Below, piece by piece: positions 12,323 to 23,570 of a stretch of 64,000 nucleotides of DNA (positions are counted from its first letter, which is position 1; every line of letters starts with the position of its first letter). The notes under the pieces are model-generated. The model did not search any database, had not been told where the DNA came from, and saw only the letters and a program-made list of their open reading frames with translations. The stretch spans positions 24,096,806 to 24,160,805 of the forward strand of contig CM048848.1 of assembly GCA_026545225.1 (NCBI GenBank). Direction: 5' to 3'. The position numbers and the translations under genes were made by a program. Origin of the DNA: Cornus controversa (lineage: Eukaryota; Streptophyta; Magnoliopsida; Cornales; Cornaceae).

Positions 12323-12686
12323 TTTGAAAAACATTTACATGGTTGGTATAGAAATTCATGTTCACTTTGAGACTTCAATTATATGATCAATTAGAATAAT
12401 ATAAAAAAAAGATTACAACTCGATCATGTCAAGTTTTGACACCGAAGATTGTCAATGATAAAAATATATGTCACAATATCTCCTTTTGGCAATTTCATGG
12501 CAAAATCAACTTAGATTAAAACCTAGAGAGGGATTATTACGTTTATTCATTTTCTGTTTAATTTTTCAAATTATTTCAATTTTAAATCCGGTTAAATATT
12601 AAAATAATTTCACAAATCAGATAAATAGATAAAGTACTGAAAAGTAACTAGATATGCGTGGAAAATCTAAATTTAACCTTATACCC
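12323..12686. other. Intergenic DNA, no feature seen
   Basis: AT-rich host sequence between the solo LTR and the hAT-like element. No reading frame or repeat with support. Confidence 0.5.
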
Positions 12687-12694
12687 TCAAAACC

Positions 12695-13523
12695 TAGAAA
12701 GCACAGACACTTCGTATAGAGGTGTCGTGCTCGTGTTGGACACTCGGACACTTTTCGGACACTCGGACACTTCTCGGACACGTGTCGGACACTCCTTAGA
12801 AGTGTCTTGGATTTTTTTTTAAGGACAAGGCTGGGACACGACGGGGACACGGATAGGACACGTGGGGGACATGGCGAGGTACATTTTATAATTTTTAAAA
12901 CTGCAAAAAAACCCCTGAACTTTTTCAAAGTTATAAAAAGACCCCTTTGAATTATTTTTTTTTAACATTTTAGCCCCTCATCTTCTAAAAGTTGACATCT
13001 TGACCCCTTGAAATAACTATAACGACATATATACCATTTAATATGACTATTATGCCCTTTTCTCTATAAATATAGTATTTTCTAAAATAAAAAAAATTTA
13101 AAATAAAAAATAGTTAGATAAAATTCCTAAATAATAAGTTTAGAAACAAAAAAATAAAAAAGCCAATAGAACTTTATTTAACATAAAGTCATGTTGGTTT
13201 ATTTGGTATTTTGTATTTAAATTTATTTGTTTGTTATTAGAAAAATAAGTAATGTGTAAGATTTTAGTAATGAGTTTGAATATAATGAACACTCTTTTTG
13301 AAAATACATTAATTGCTTGATAATAAATTGAAGTATCTGTGTAATTTATTCTTTTTTTATTATTAGATTTATGGTACTGTGGTATTGGTTAACTTGTTGA
13401 ATATATATTAATATATTATTTTATAGCGGTATCCCTGTCGTGTCGTGTCGTATTTTTTTGAAATTTGTCGTGTCGCCATGTCTGTATCGTGTGGTACCCG
13501 TGTCCGTGTCCATGTTTCTTGGA
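12695..13523. mobile_element. Non-autonomous hAT-like element (829 bp), TSD TCAAAACC
   Basis: An 8-bp direct repeat, TCAAAACC, flanks the unit (12687-12694 and 13524-13531), the TSD length of hAT transposons. The ends form imperfect inverted repeats: TAGAAAGCACAGACAC on the left, and TCCAAGAAACATGGACAC as the complement of the right. Subterminal regions are full of GGACAC/GTGTCC and GTCGTGTC motifs (12740-12870, 13430-13510), like the iterated transposase-binding sites of hAT elements. No transposase frame is present; the middle is AT-rich. Confidence 0.72.
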
Positions 13524-13859
13524 TCAAAACCCTTAAAAATGCTGGTCAGTTTTTTTTGACTCTGGTCTCCAAACATCAGTTTACTCTCTCCCTCACATTT
13601 GCCCGCGAACCAGCTAAACATGGTGTTGAACAACCCGGACGGAATTTTCCTGGAACCGAACACTTCTGGTTGAAAATTTCAGACATCCGAACCATATATA
13701 TTAGTCAGAAACCAAAGAGAGAGATACACAGATGATTCATTTTTATTGCACTCTTTTCTACTCTGGTCGAGTGCTATATAGAATGAGAAAGAAACCGTAG
13801 AAGTACCTTCGTTTTGTGAGCTTTGTTTCTGATGATTATGTGAAGAAGGGGAAGCTATC

Positions 13860-14134
13860 ATCGCTAATGGTGTTTCAACACGGAGCTTATTTATCAAAAA
13901 AAAAAAATGGTGTTTCAACAAGGAGCTGAAATTGGGGCAAGCCCCTCTCTTGAGATGCTCTGAGGCGGTTCTTGACGGGTTTGAAGCCGAAAACACTGTG
14001 TCGCAGAGAGTGCACTTGAGCTTCACGGCCTTGGGAAGGTTTCTAATCAAAATGGGTTCAAGAGTGCTTGAGAGTGGTTCGGGGGCAATCGATACACACA
14101 GTGTTTGGTGAAAGTACTGAGTGGGGTTTGGCAC
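13860..14134 (-). pseudogene. Fragment of a BED-type zinc-finger (hAT-related) gene
   Basis: The minus-strand frame from 14134 contains 'LEPILIRNLPKAVKLKC' followed by 'CTLCDTVFSASNPSRTAS' and 'EHLKRGACPNF'. This matches the N-terminal BED-like zinc finger (C-x2-C ... H-x5-C) of the plant nuclear protein family derived from hAT transposases (DUF659/hAT dimerisation type). The rest of that protein, normally several hundred residues, is missing. Homology stops near 13927, at a 22-bp duplication with an A-rich insert (13866-13927). I infer a captured or decayed gene piece and assign no activity to it. Confidence 0.65.
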
Positions 14135-15255
14135 TTCATCAATTTTCCTTTTTGTCCCTGTGCTGGTTTGGTTTGACGGCTTTTGGGTTCTTTAGCTTTT
14201 TCTTTTAATCTTTATATTTTAGTTGGCATTAACTAAGGTTTATCTGGGTTTTCAATTGGGGTGTTGATTCCTGGTCTCTTGTAAAATTCTGAAATCTTCT
14301 TGTTGTATTCGATTTTAATAACCGATTGCTGGTTCTTTGGTTCCGGTTCTTTTTTCAAATTCTATTTTATTGATTTTTGAATGACTTTGACTTTAGATCG
14401 TGTAACTTTGGTGTGGTTCTTTCAAACTTGGGTTCTGTTCCAGAGTGAGAGAGAAGGAAAACAGAGAGCTCATAAATTTTCAAATAGTCTCACGATATGG
14501 AGAGTTCACTTGTTATACATACTGTATATGATAATTAATATACGGATATATATGGTTGTTTTAAAGACATAAATAATAGTCACTAATTACGCTTTTATGA
14601 ATGTAACTATTCTTCCAATTAAACGACATCAAAGTCTATTCAGTTTACTTATGGGGTCTGTCTCGTAGGAACACGTAAGGAACCACTGCCTGCCATTTCG
14701 CAAATTAGAGGCCACACATTTGATCATTCCATAGTACAGTATATCATTTCTCCGTGGTGAGTCAATCCCGTCGTTCTGCTCTAATTGCACCAGAATCTTT
14801 CTTCATTTTCGTCACAGTTTTTCTTGTTTCTCCAAACATTTTTTCATATGCAGCTCACTTTCTCTCTCTTTTCCTTTTTTTTTTTTTTTCCTTTTGTGTT
14901 TAATTGTTACCTTGCAGATGCTGGAATCGAAGTGAATGAGTGCATCAATATTTCTCTAGGTATGAGTTTTTGTCTATTAATTGTAATTATCAGATTTTTG
15001 GAACAGTTAGCAACTGAGGTGTGAACAGTTGTAATCATTTCAATTTTGTTTTAAGAATACCCACAGCTACGTTCGCTTTGCATCGTGTTTGATCCCTTCG
15101 TTAAAAATAGCTGTTAATTTGTGGAGAGTGTCATCCACCCAGAAATTATTGGGTACTCGCACGGTCGAACTATGTCAGTCTTTGATGCATTTAAACAGTT
15201 GATGCAAAAATTTTGAAGGGAGGGAGATCATCTATCGATCCAGAGAGAGAGAGAG
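14135..15255 (+). promoter_or_regulatory. Upstream region of the NLR
   Basis: Non-coding DNA leading to the NLR start. The block 14691-14732 (tgccatttcgcaaattagag...) recurs at 57879-57930, which suggests a conserved promoter-side element of the tandem NLR units. A T-rich, pyrimidine-rich tract at about 14865-14895 is followed by 'gttaccttgcag' (ending 14918), which could be a 5'-UTR intron acceptor. The ATG at 15256 follows a GA-rich leader. Confidence 0.5.
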
Positions 15256-16597
15256 ATGACGGACAGCGCGCTGGATTTTGTGTTGGAGAAGATGATGCAG
15301 CTAATGAACTCCGGCGAGGAATTGTTTTTGATTGAGAAGGTAGAAATGGAATGGGTTTATGAGGAGATGCAGTTCCTGCGGAAGTTCCTCAAGGATTCAG
15401 AGGACATACGCGACGACGAGCTGAAAGAAATTGTGGCAAAAATTAGAGATGTCACTTACCAAGTTGAAGATATTATTGACTCATTGGTACTGTTCAACAC
15501 TGTCTTGAAGATGGATGGAAGCGTTGCTGGCGTTGAATTTCCTCTCCTCGTCAGTAGGTTCAATGACATTACGAAGATGAAAGAGATTTATTGTGATTCT
15601 GTTGTCATGTCTAGAAAATTAGTGATGGGTCTAAGACTTTGATGAAAGATATTGATTGTATCAAGAGATCCAAGACACAGATCATAGAGAATATCTCATG
15701 GTTTGCAGAGAAAATTCATCACTATGGACATGGCTTTGATGATGATGACGGTCATAGTGTCATAGAACAAGAAGAAGAAGAGATCAAGTCTCTCATAAAT
15801 CAGGTGATGGAGATTTATGAGAAGGGATTGAGTACTCTTAGATGGCTTGAGTCTTTTCATGTGTCTGAAGAAGTTGATCTCCTCCGCAATATGTCCGATA
15901 AGGTGCTCTACTGGGGTGAGAAAGACCCTGATCCCATGGCTTGTTACAAACGAAGGATTTTGTTTGGAAGGTTCTGTTTCCATATCCCATGGATTGTTCC
16001 TCTCGTCTTCCGTAGGTTTAACGACATGGTCGACCTGGCTAAGAAAATTCATCATCAATTTGGCGGTGTCGTGGAAGAGCTCAAGCCTATCATGATACTA
16101 CTGATGAAAATTCATCAGAAGGGATTGAGTGTCTCATCGCTTCAGTCTGATAACATGGCATATCGAATTTGTCTCCTCCAAATTCCGTTGGAACAGATAA
16201 TCAACCTGGCTGAGAAAATCCATCATGAATTTGGCGGTGTCATAGAAGAGAGCAAGGCTGTCAATACAGAGGCAATGGAGGCTGTCAAGTGGGGAATAAA
16301 TGAATTTATTAGGTATATGCATCAAGGTCTTGACAATGTGAAAGAAGATATTAAGTCTATAAAGAGAGAGGGGATGGAGATTTATGAGAAGAAGATAGAT
16401 GGCATCGGAGGAGTCCTGCAAGTTGGAAGTTCTTCCCATGGGGCTTCATCAAAACCCGTCAACCCCGTACTAGTGGAAGGAACAGTAGTTGGTTTCGATG
16501 ATGACATAAGGACAATAATGGAGTTGCTTACCGAACAACATGAAAAGGATCTTAAAATTATACCCATTGTTGGAATGCCTGGACTCGGTAAGACAAC
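15256..16597 (+). pseudogene. NLR resistance gene, 5' part: coiled-coil domain and P-loop (broken)
   Basis: NLRs are cytoplasmic receptors that detect pathogen effectors. The first frame (15256-15642) encodes an Rx-type coiled-coil start, 'MTDSALDFVLEKMMQLMNSG', with 'VTYQVEDIIDSL' (the EDVID position). A frameshift ends it at 15640-15642, and the frame resumes from 15639. The second part holds three related helical modules marked FAEKIHH, LAKKIHH and LAEKIHH (residues 22, 133 and 190 of that frame), then 'VVGFDDDI' and the P-loop GMPGLGKTT at about 16572-16598. Element A inserts in the last codons, with TSD ACAAC at 16593-16597. The best family guess is the R1/late-blight-like CNL class. Later parts of the gene are at 39173-39343 (minus), 25950-26426 (minus) and 48656-50169. 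Confidence 0.9.
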
Positions 16598-16901
16598 TGT
16601 AGGTACAGAAAAATTGTAATTACACTTAATCAGATCCCTTTTTCATTACAAACTCGATCTTTTAAATACATTCTCAAATGCCATGATCATGCCTTTGATT
16701 TCTCCCTTTCTTTTTACTTGAGGAATAGCACCTCTTTACTTGCCCTGAGTTCAGTGCTTGAACATAGGTATCAGTCGGAGGAAATTCCGGGATTCTTTAC
16801 TATATTTATGTCACCTAAATTTAGGTGATATGGATGGTGACGTGGTTGCCACGCATTGTGTTGGTCGCACGTGTCACCTAACGACTCTTTTTTCCACTAC
16901 A
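16598..16901 (-). repeat. 3' LTR of element A
   Basis: 304 bp, TGTAGGTACAG...CCACTACA on the plus strand. It differs from the right LTR at about seven positions by eye. A TATA-like 'ATAAATATAG' is present on the minus strand (about 16796-16806). Confidence 0.92.
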
Positions 16902-16923
16902 GCTTGCCCCAAAAACCCCTTCC
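16902..16923 (-). promoter_or_regulatory. Polypurine tract of element A
   Basis: The minus strand reads GGAAGGGGTTTTTGGGGCAAG plus one base, directly before the 3' LTR. An identical tract lies at 48330-48351 in A'. Confidence 0.8.
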
Positions 16924-17169
16924 AATTTTAGTTGAAATTTGAAAGGGTTTTTCTGTTATGATCGTCGCTTCGTTTGTTCCGCCAGGTCGCGTTTGGGCTT
17001 CGTGCCTCTGACGGCCGCCGTAATGTCACTTCCACATAAATGCCTATACTTGCTCTTGTATTTTTCGGATCGTTGTAGATTTTGGGTGATTCTGGGAATA
17101 TTTTCTCGTCTGCTGAGGTTAGTGATTTCCTTTTCCTCCTACTACTGTTTTCCTTTTTTCTTCGAAGAT

Positions 17170-19279
17170 ATGGGTAAGGCGAGAAGTGTCGAGATTGTTG
17201 ATGAGTTTAGACCACTGAACCGCTATCAGTCTATTGACGAGTTTCTGGGTGAGGATGAGTGTGGTCAGAGTCTCCCAGAGGTTCCTTCTGTTCCTCCAAC
17301 ACTAGCCAATCCCTCTTCTTCGAAAGATCAGAGTTCTTCGGATTCTGATTTAGAGGACGCTGATCGAGACCTAATTAGGACTCCTGTGAATTTGGGAAAA
17401 CACAGACTTGATTGTGAGATCTCGTCCGACGTTACTCTTAGGAATTATCCTCTTGATTTTGACTTCCGATCTGGATATGGTTTGGGTGATGATGACATGC
17501 TCTTCTCGGCTAGGCATTTTCCCGCCTTTCGTTTTCCCCTTCACCCTTTCTATCATCTTGTGCTTAACAAACTGAATTTGGCTCCCTTGCAAGTGAACCC
17601 TAACTTCTTTAGGGTTATATCCAGTGTTCTTGCCCTTAATCATACTCGTGATTTAGAGTTGGGATTGGACGATCTCCTTCTTTGTTATCAGGTCTGTGCT
17701 ACAAAGAATGAGAGGGATCGGTTCCATTTATTCCCACGTCCAGGCAAATCGGCTCTGTACCGGTCATCCCTCTTCTGACAAGGGCTGGAAAGCCCAACTT
17801 GTGGTGGTTGGGGGAAACTGGAAGGTCTCTTCTTCTAAGAAATTTCTCATCCCTCAGAAATTTGGTGGATTAGGTATCCCGCCTTCTGACTTTCTATCTG
17901 AACCTCATTGTGACTGTATTATATGTGATGTTGTGCGCTTTAATCAAATTCGGTCTTTTGTTGGCGCGGTTAGAGATCTCCTTCCTCGTTCGGAATTAGC
18001 GGCACGCTTGAAGACACTTGCTGAAAAGGTGTGGAGGAAGGTACCCAAGTCCTCCCTTCTCTTGTGCTCTTCAGTACTCAAAGTTATCTCAGAGAGTTCA
18101 GACGGCGTAAAAATGAAACTTCCGAAAACTACTCATACCAAAACAAAGAAGCTGTCTGAAGGGGACAGCCTCATCAGTCCCCCGACTGATCGAGAAGTAG
18201 AAGTGGCCTCGATCCTGCGCAAAAGGCATGCCGAGGAGGCAACGGCGGAGAAGTCACTTCCTGCTGAAGTGATTGAAATAGAGGAGCCTGCTCCTCCTTT
18301 GAAGTCTCAGAAGGCCACTATCTCAGCTTCTCCTTCGGTTCCGGGACCTAGGGGGCCTCTAGTTGTTAGGATGGCTGGGATGGGTTCTGATGCCCCAAGC
18401 TCCTCTGCGGTGGAACCGTGGGTTCATCGGATGGTGAAGGAGAATGGTATGCCTTTATCTGTTGAAGACTCCATTCTCGAAAGCAGAGAATCGATGAAGG
18501 CATTTCTAAAAGAGATGTGGCCCCCCCGAGACGTAAAGATGATGATGGAGCTTTCTGTTGGAAACCTTTTGGACTCATGTCGTGATGCGGCCCTCAAGGT
18601 GAGCAGTGTAGGACGTGTTATCGGTTTCATCCTATGCTCTTCTGTTATTTATCTTTGATGGTTTCATGTGCCTTTGCAGAGCCTGTTTGGTGTGATGACC
18701 ATGTGTAAATTGGTCGAGCAGGCGACCGTTAAGGTCAAAAAGGCGGACGTTCAGATTAGAAGGGCTGAGGCAGACTTCGTGGCGGCCATGCGTGAGGTCA
18801 ACAATGAGAAGGCCAAGTCCCAGGCTCTACTGCTGGAGAACGAGCAACTCAAGTCTCAAGTGGAGGACCTCTCCAAAAAGAATGAGGAGGCTGAGTTCCA
18901 GAGAGCATTGGCTGAATCCCGAACGGCCGAGTCTGAACAGAACGTTAGCTATTTGCAGGATAGATCGACTAAGCTGGAGAAGGGTGCCAAGGCTCTGTTT
19001 GATCGGTTATCTCTTACTGTTCAGATCAGAAATGCAGAAGCTTATCGTCAAGGCTTTGAGGACGCTTTGGCTCCCGAAGCTAATCGATCCTATCCTGGTG
19101 GACCTGCTGAATATGATCGAGAGATGGGCTTAACAGGTCCCCCTTACTAGGATCCAGAAGAAGGGGACGAGGAGAAGGAGATCGCCAGCATCTTCGAGGA
19201 TGCTCATACTTCTCAGAAAGATGCGATTCCACAAAGTGGGGAGCCTGCCAATGCCTCGGATTCTCCTTCAGCGCATTAG
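17170..19279 (+). pseudogene. Antisense accessory ORF of element A (gypsy-type 'transposase_28'-like), spliced, broken
   Basis: This gene is encoded opposite to gag-pol, as known for Tat elements such as Grande. Exon 1 (17170-18598) starts MGKARSVEIVDEF. It carries 'FPLHPFYHLVLNKLNLAPLQ', resembling the putative gypsy-type transposon domain (PF04195-like), and a 'KGWKAQLVVVGGNWKV' block. A one-base insertion near 17750 shifts the frame relative to A'. Exon 2 (18680-19279) is a long heptad-like coiled coil ('NNEKAKSQALLLENEQLKSQ') with an acidic tail. A TAG at 19148-19150 replaces the CAG found in A'. The acidic region before exon 2 is S/P-rich and may be nuclear. Function is unknown. Confidence 0.75.
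18599..18679 (+). other. Intron of the antisense ORF (81 bp)
   Basis: The donor is AAG|GTGAGC and the acceptor TTTGCAG|AGC. It is phase 0 and contains stop codons. The frames on both sides join without shift (codon ends at 18598, next begins 18680). Confidence 0.8.
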
Positions 19280-19599
19280 TTCGCCAACATATTCTCTTCT
19301 TTCTTTTGTAATGCTCTTTGGGGCAGCTTTCATCTGTAAAAGCCTTTTGATTTTAATAGAGAATGTTCCTTTGATTCGTCAAAAATTCGTATACTTGTTT
19401 GTTGTTTGTACTTTACGTTTATGCGATTCCCTATTATCTTCATGGGGTTAACCGCCCAAGGTACATGCTTTTCGCTCCTTCGGCTACTCAGGCTTTCTGT
19501 TATTTGAGACCCCCAGTTGATCATGCGGGAGTATCCTTTGTTCTTCCATGACATTCGGTTGTTTGTGCCGATGACTCGTACATTCCTTTTTGGCGTTAG

Positions 19600-20170
19600 G
19601 CTGTTCATGCCTTCGCTATTTTCTTTGACTTGAGACTTTCAGCTGACCATGCCGAAGTCTCGTTCAATCTCTTTAGTGTTCGGCCATTCACGCCTTAGCC
19701 ATTTTCTTTCATTTGAGACCTTCAGCTGGTCATGCTGAAGTCTCGTTCATTCCCTTCTGGCGTTCGGCTGTTCATGCCTTTGCCATTCTTTTTCATTTGA
19801 GACCTTCAGCTGGTCATGCCGAAGTCTCGTTCATTCCCTTCTGGCGTTCGGCTGTTCATGCCTTTGCCATTCTTTTTCATTTGAGACCTTCAGCTGGTCA
19901 TGCCGAAGTCTCGTTCGTTCGTTCTGGCGTTCGACTGTTCATGCCTTTGCCATTCTTTTTCATTTGAGACCTTCAGCTGGTCATGCCGAAGTCTCGTTCG
20001 TTCCTTCTGGCGTTCGGCTGTTCATGCCTTTGCCATTCTTTTTCATTTGAGACCTTCAGCTGGTCATGCCGAAGTCTTGTTCATTCCTTTCTGGCGTTCG
20101 GCTGTTCATGCCTTTGCCATTCTTTTTCATTTGAGACCTTCAGCTGGTCATGCCGAAGTCTCGTTCATTC
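19600..20170. repeat. Tandem repeat, 84-bp period, in element A
   Basis: At least six units contain 'gagaccttcagctggtcatg' and 'tggcgttcggctgttcatgc', starting near 19717, 19801, 19885, 19969, 20053 and 20135. Decayed units extend upstream to about 19510. The array lies between the end of pol and the antisense ORF, as in A'. ORFs through it are repeat translations. Confidence 0.9.
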
Positions 20171-20361
20171 TCTGGAAAATCTTTTGCAAAATGTTTAAGA
20201 CAGTGGCATTGCGCTGCTTTTACTTGCCGCGCAAGGCCACTGTCTTTGTGCAGGGTATGTAGGATTCATTATATTAAATGAAGAAAGACCTGACACTTAT
20301 CCGATGTGGAATTAAATCAAATAACAGACTTTCAATTCTTTATTTAAAAGTGCTCTAGGGC

Positions 20362-23202
20362 TTACATGTAGTACCTTTTCAGGTGCATTGCGTTCCAAGG
20401 TTTTTCGACCATGGCTCTATTGTCGTGCATTCTTCGCAGTCTGTAAGCTCCCTTTCCAATAGCTTCGACTATTTCAAATGGACCTTCCCATTTTGCTGCA
20501 AATTTTCCTGCGTTAGGTTCTCTGGTGTTATTGGTGACTTTGCGTAAGACCCAGTCCCCCTGCTCGAACGATCGGGGTCTAACCTTTTTGTTGTAGGCTC
20601 TACGGAGTCTTTGCTGGTAAGCTGCTACCCTTATTTGCGCAGCTTCTCTCTTCTCCTCAATCAGTTCGATGTCGTGCTCGATCAGCCGATTGTTTTCCTG
20701 CTCATCGAACGACTTAATGCATTCGGTCGGGATGTCAAGTTCGACTAGGATTACTGCTTCCATCCCATATGTCATGCTGAAGGGACTACTCCCCGTAGGT
20801 CTTCTAGGGGTGGTCCTGTAGGCCCAGAGTACTTTCGGCAGTTCTTCTAACCAGTGCCCTTTTCTCTCTTCTAACTTCTTCTTGATATTCTCAAAGATGG
20901 TTTTATTGGTGATCTCTGCTTGCCCGTTTCCTTGTGGGTAGGACCTTGATGAGAGTCGGTGGTTGATTCCATACTTCGCAAAGAACCTCTGGACGAATTG
21001 ATTGTCCAAATTTTTCCCATTATCCATAATTATCGCCGAAGGTATGCCAAAGCAGCATATTAAGTTGTTCCAGATAAATTTCTCGACTTGTGTGTGGGTT
21101 ACAGAGGCGTATGCTTCTGCCTCAACCCACTTGGTGAAATAGTCCGTTGCCAGAAGAACATATCTCTTCCTTTGGGTCGCGATCGGCAGAGGTCCCACCA
21201 TGTCCATCCCCCATTGGGCGAAGGGCCAAGGGCTGGTCATTGGATTCAAGTTCTCTGGTGGTTGATGTAGCAGCTGAGCGTGCTTTTGGCACTTGTCGCA
21301 ATTTCTGGAGTATTCTGCAGCGTCGTGGGACATGTACGGCCAGAAGTATCCTATTGTCAGAGCCTTGTGGGCTAGCGATCGTCCCCCAGAATGATTGCCG
21401 CAAACCCCTTCATGGATTTCCTTCAAGACCGTGTTGGCCTCCGAAGGCTTCAGGCACTTTAATAGTGGGCCTGAGAATGACCTTCGGTAAAGGTTATTAT
21501 TGATGATTGAATACCTTGAGGCCTTCATTCTCAACTTTTTTGCCTCTAATTTTTGCTCGGGGAGGGTTCCATTCCTAAGATATGCTTCTATCGGATCCAT
21601 CCAACTCTGCTCTCGTGGGATTACAAGTACTTCTATTGGTTTTTCGATGCTCGGCTCTCTCAGCTCTTCCACAGAGGATACTCTGGTCATAGATTCGTCT
21701 GCGTTGGAGGCCGAGCAAGCTAACCTGTCAGCCGCCTCGTTCTCCTCACGCGGTATGTGCTTTATGATCACCTCATCAAAGTTCCTCATGTCTTCACGTA
21801 CTGCCTCTCGGTAAGCGTTCATCTTACCATCTCTGGTCTGGAATTCCCCATTAATTTGACTCACTACCAATTGTGAGTCACTGAATAATGTCAGCTTCCT
21901 GATCTGTAAAGATTTTGCCAGCCGAAGTCCCGCAAGGAGAGCCTCATACTCTGCTACGTTGTTTGTGGCGTCGAAATCAAATCGGATGGCATGGTGGAGC
22001 ATGATCCCGTCGGGAGTTCTTACCTCGATTCCTGCTCCTGCTCCGGTGTGGCAAGATGAACCGTCTACATAAATTTTCCACTGGGGTGGATCTTCTTTCT
22101 CTTCCACCGGTTCGTCGTATTCTAATAGGAATTCGGCCAATACCTGCCCTTTGCGGGCTGTTCGAGGTATGAAGAGATTGTCGTAGGCGCTGAGGTCCAT
22201 GGCCCACTTCATCATTCTCCCTGTCATGTCCAGCTTGCTTAGTATGGCTTTGAGTGGCAAATTTGTTGGGACAACTATTTGATGTGATTCAAAATAGTGT
22301 CTCAGCTTCTTCTTTGCGTGTATTAAAGCCAAGATCGTCGTCTTGCTGGAGTAATACACTCGGTGCTGCTTCCCGTCCTCTTCCCTGACCAGCGTTGCAC
22401 TTGTCGATATTTTCGATACAGCCAAGTATAGATGTAATTTTTCCCCGGGTTTGGGTATCGAGAGTATTGGTGCTGAGGCCATATACTGTTTTAGCATTTT
22501 TAGGGCTTCCATCTGATCTGTTCCCCAAATTTTGCCCCTCTTCTTTCGGATAACGTCAAAGAATGGTTTGCACTTATCTGAGAGTCGTGATATGAATCTG
22601 CTAAGGGCGGCTATTCGCCCAGTAAGGACCTGGACATCTCGCTGAGTTTTTGGTTCCGTCATCTGAATCAGTGCCGAAGATTGGGATGGGCTTACTTCTA
22701 TCCCCGTTCTGCTGACCATGTGGCCGAGGAACTGTCCGGATAGCAGTCCGAATGAACATTTCGAGGGGTTAAGCCTTAACCGATGTCCCCTAAGGGTGTC
22801 GAACACTTCTTGTAGATGTCGCACATGGTCTTCCCTCCTTTTACTTTTGACCACCATATCATCTATGTAGGCTTCCACGGTCTTACCTATCTGATCTCTG
22901 AAGACACGATTGACCATTTGCTGATACGTTGCTCCTGCGTTCTTTAAACCAAAGGGCATTACTTTGTAGCAGTAGGTTCCTTGTTCAGTAATGAACGAAG
23001 TTTTCTCCACATCCTTCGGATCCAATGGAATCTGGTTGTATCCTGAATAGGCATCTAAAAAGGTTAGCAACTCATAGCCTGCAGTGGCGTCCACCTTTTG
23101 GTCTATTTTGGGTAACGGGAAGCTATCTTTCGGGCAGGCCTTGTTTAGGTTCGTGAAGTCAATGCAAACTCTCCACTTTCCATTTTTCTTTCGTACCACC
23201 AC
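20362..23202 (-). pseudogene. Element A pol: reverse transcriptase, RNase H, integrase
   Basis: This open frame of 946 codons copies RNA into DNA and inserts it. In order it has: RT with 'FLDAYSGYNQI', 'MPFGLKNAGATYQ' and the catalytic 'YIDDMVV'; RNase H with 'IYVDGSS', 'NVAEYEALLAGL' and 'LFSDSQLVV'; the integrase HHCC finger ('CDKCQKH'); and the integrase core with D in 'GMDMVGPL', D in 'IIMDNGKN' and E in 'GNGQAEITNK'. The C-terminal part includes 'FEIVEAIGKGAYRLR' and ends RYYM. Fourteen codons (TMTDAENRYSKAEK-like in A') are missing after 'VYYSSKT', removing part of the RT-RNase H link. The upstream part of pol is frameshifted, so the product could not be made as one polyprotein. Confidence 0.92.
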
Positions 23203-23570
23203 GACATTGGATAGCCATTCTGGGTATTTTACTTGATAAGATTAGCTTGGAGCAGGCGATGGATCTCTTCGGCTATTATCTGGTTTCTTTCAGGTTCGAA
23301 CCTCCTCTGCTTTTGTTTGACAAGTATGCTATGGGGGTCCACGTTCAGGGTGTGTTTCGCCAGATTGGGGTCTACCCCTGGCATGTCCAGGTGAGTCCAG
23401 GCGAACACGTCCCTGTTCCTTCTTAATACTTCAACCAGCTCTTCTTTTTCTTGATTCTGGAGCATCGTCCCGATCTGCGTATCCTTGTTTTCATCCGGGT
23501 TACCTAGCTGAATTGTTAGGAGCCGTTCTACGGGTCTGGCCACGCTTTCGGCCTCTTGTGGCTCAGGCAT
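23203..23570 (-). pseudogene. Element A pol, linker upstream of RT (frameshifted)
   Basis: The frame 23570-23229 starts MPEPQEAESVARPVERL and includes 'RNRDVFAWTHLDMPGVDP', the conserved 'F.W...DMPG' stretch before RT in Tat and other gypsy elements. It ends 'LQANLIK' and a stop, because four bases present in A' (in 'atcagggaagtaaa') are missing near 23235. RT then resumes in another frame. Confidence 0.85.

Noticed and set aside
17170..19279. Host gene captured by element A
   Set aside because: The same ORF sits in the same place in A' and, diverged, in C, so it belongs to the Tat elements.
19713..20262. ORFs with repeated 'RPSAGHAEVSF' peptides
   Set aside because: They are translations of the 84-bp DNA tandem repeat in several frames, also seen antisense in A'. 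No start context or domain.
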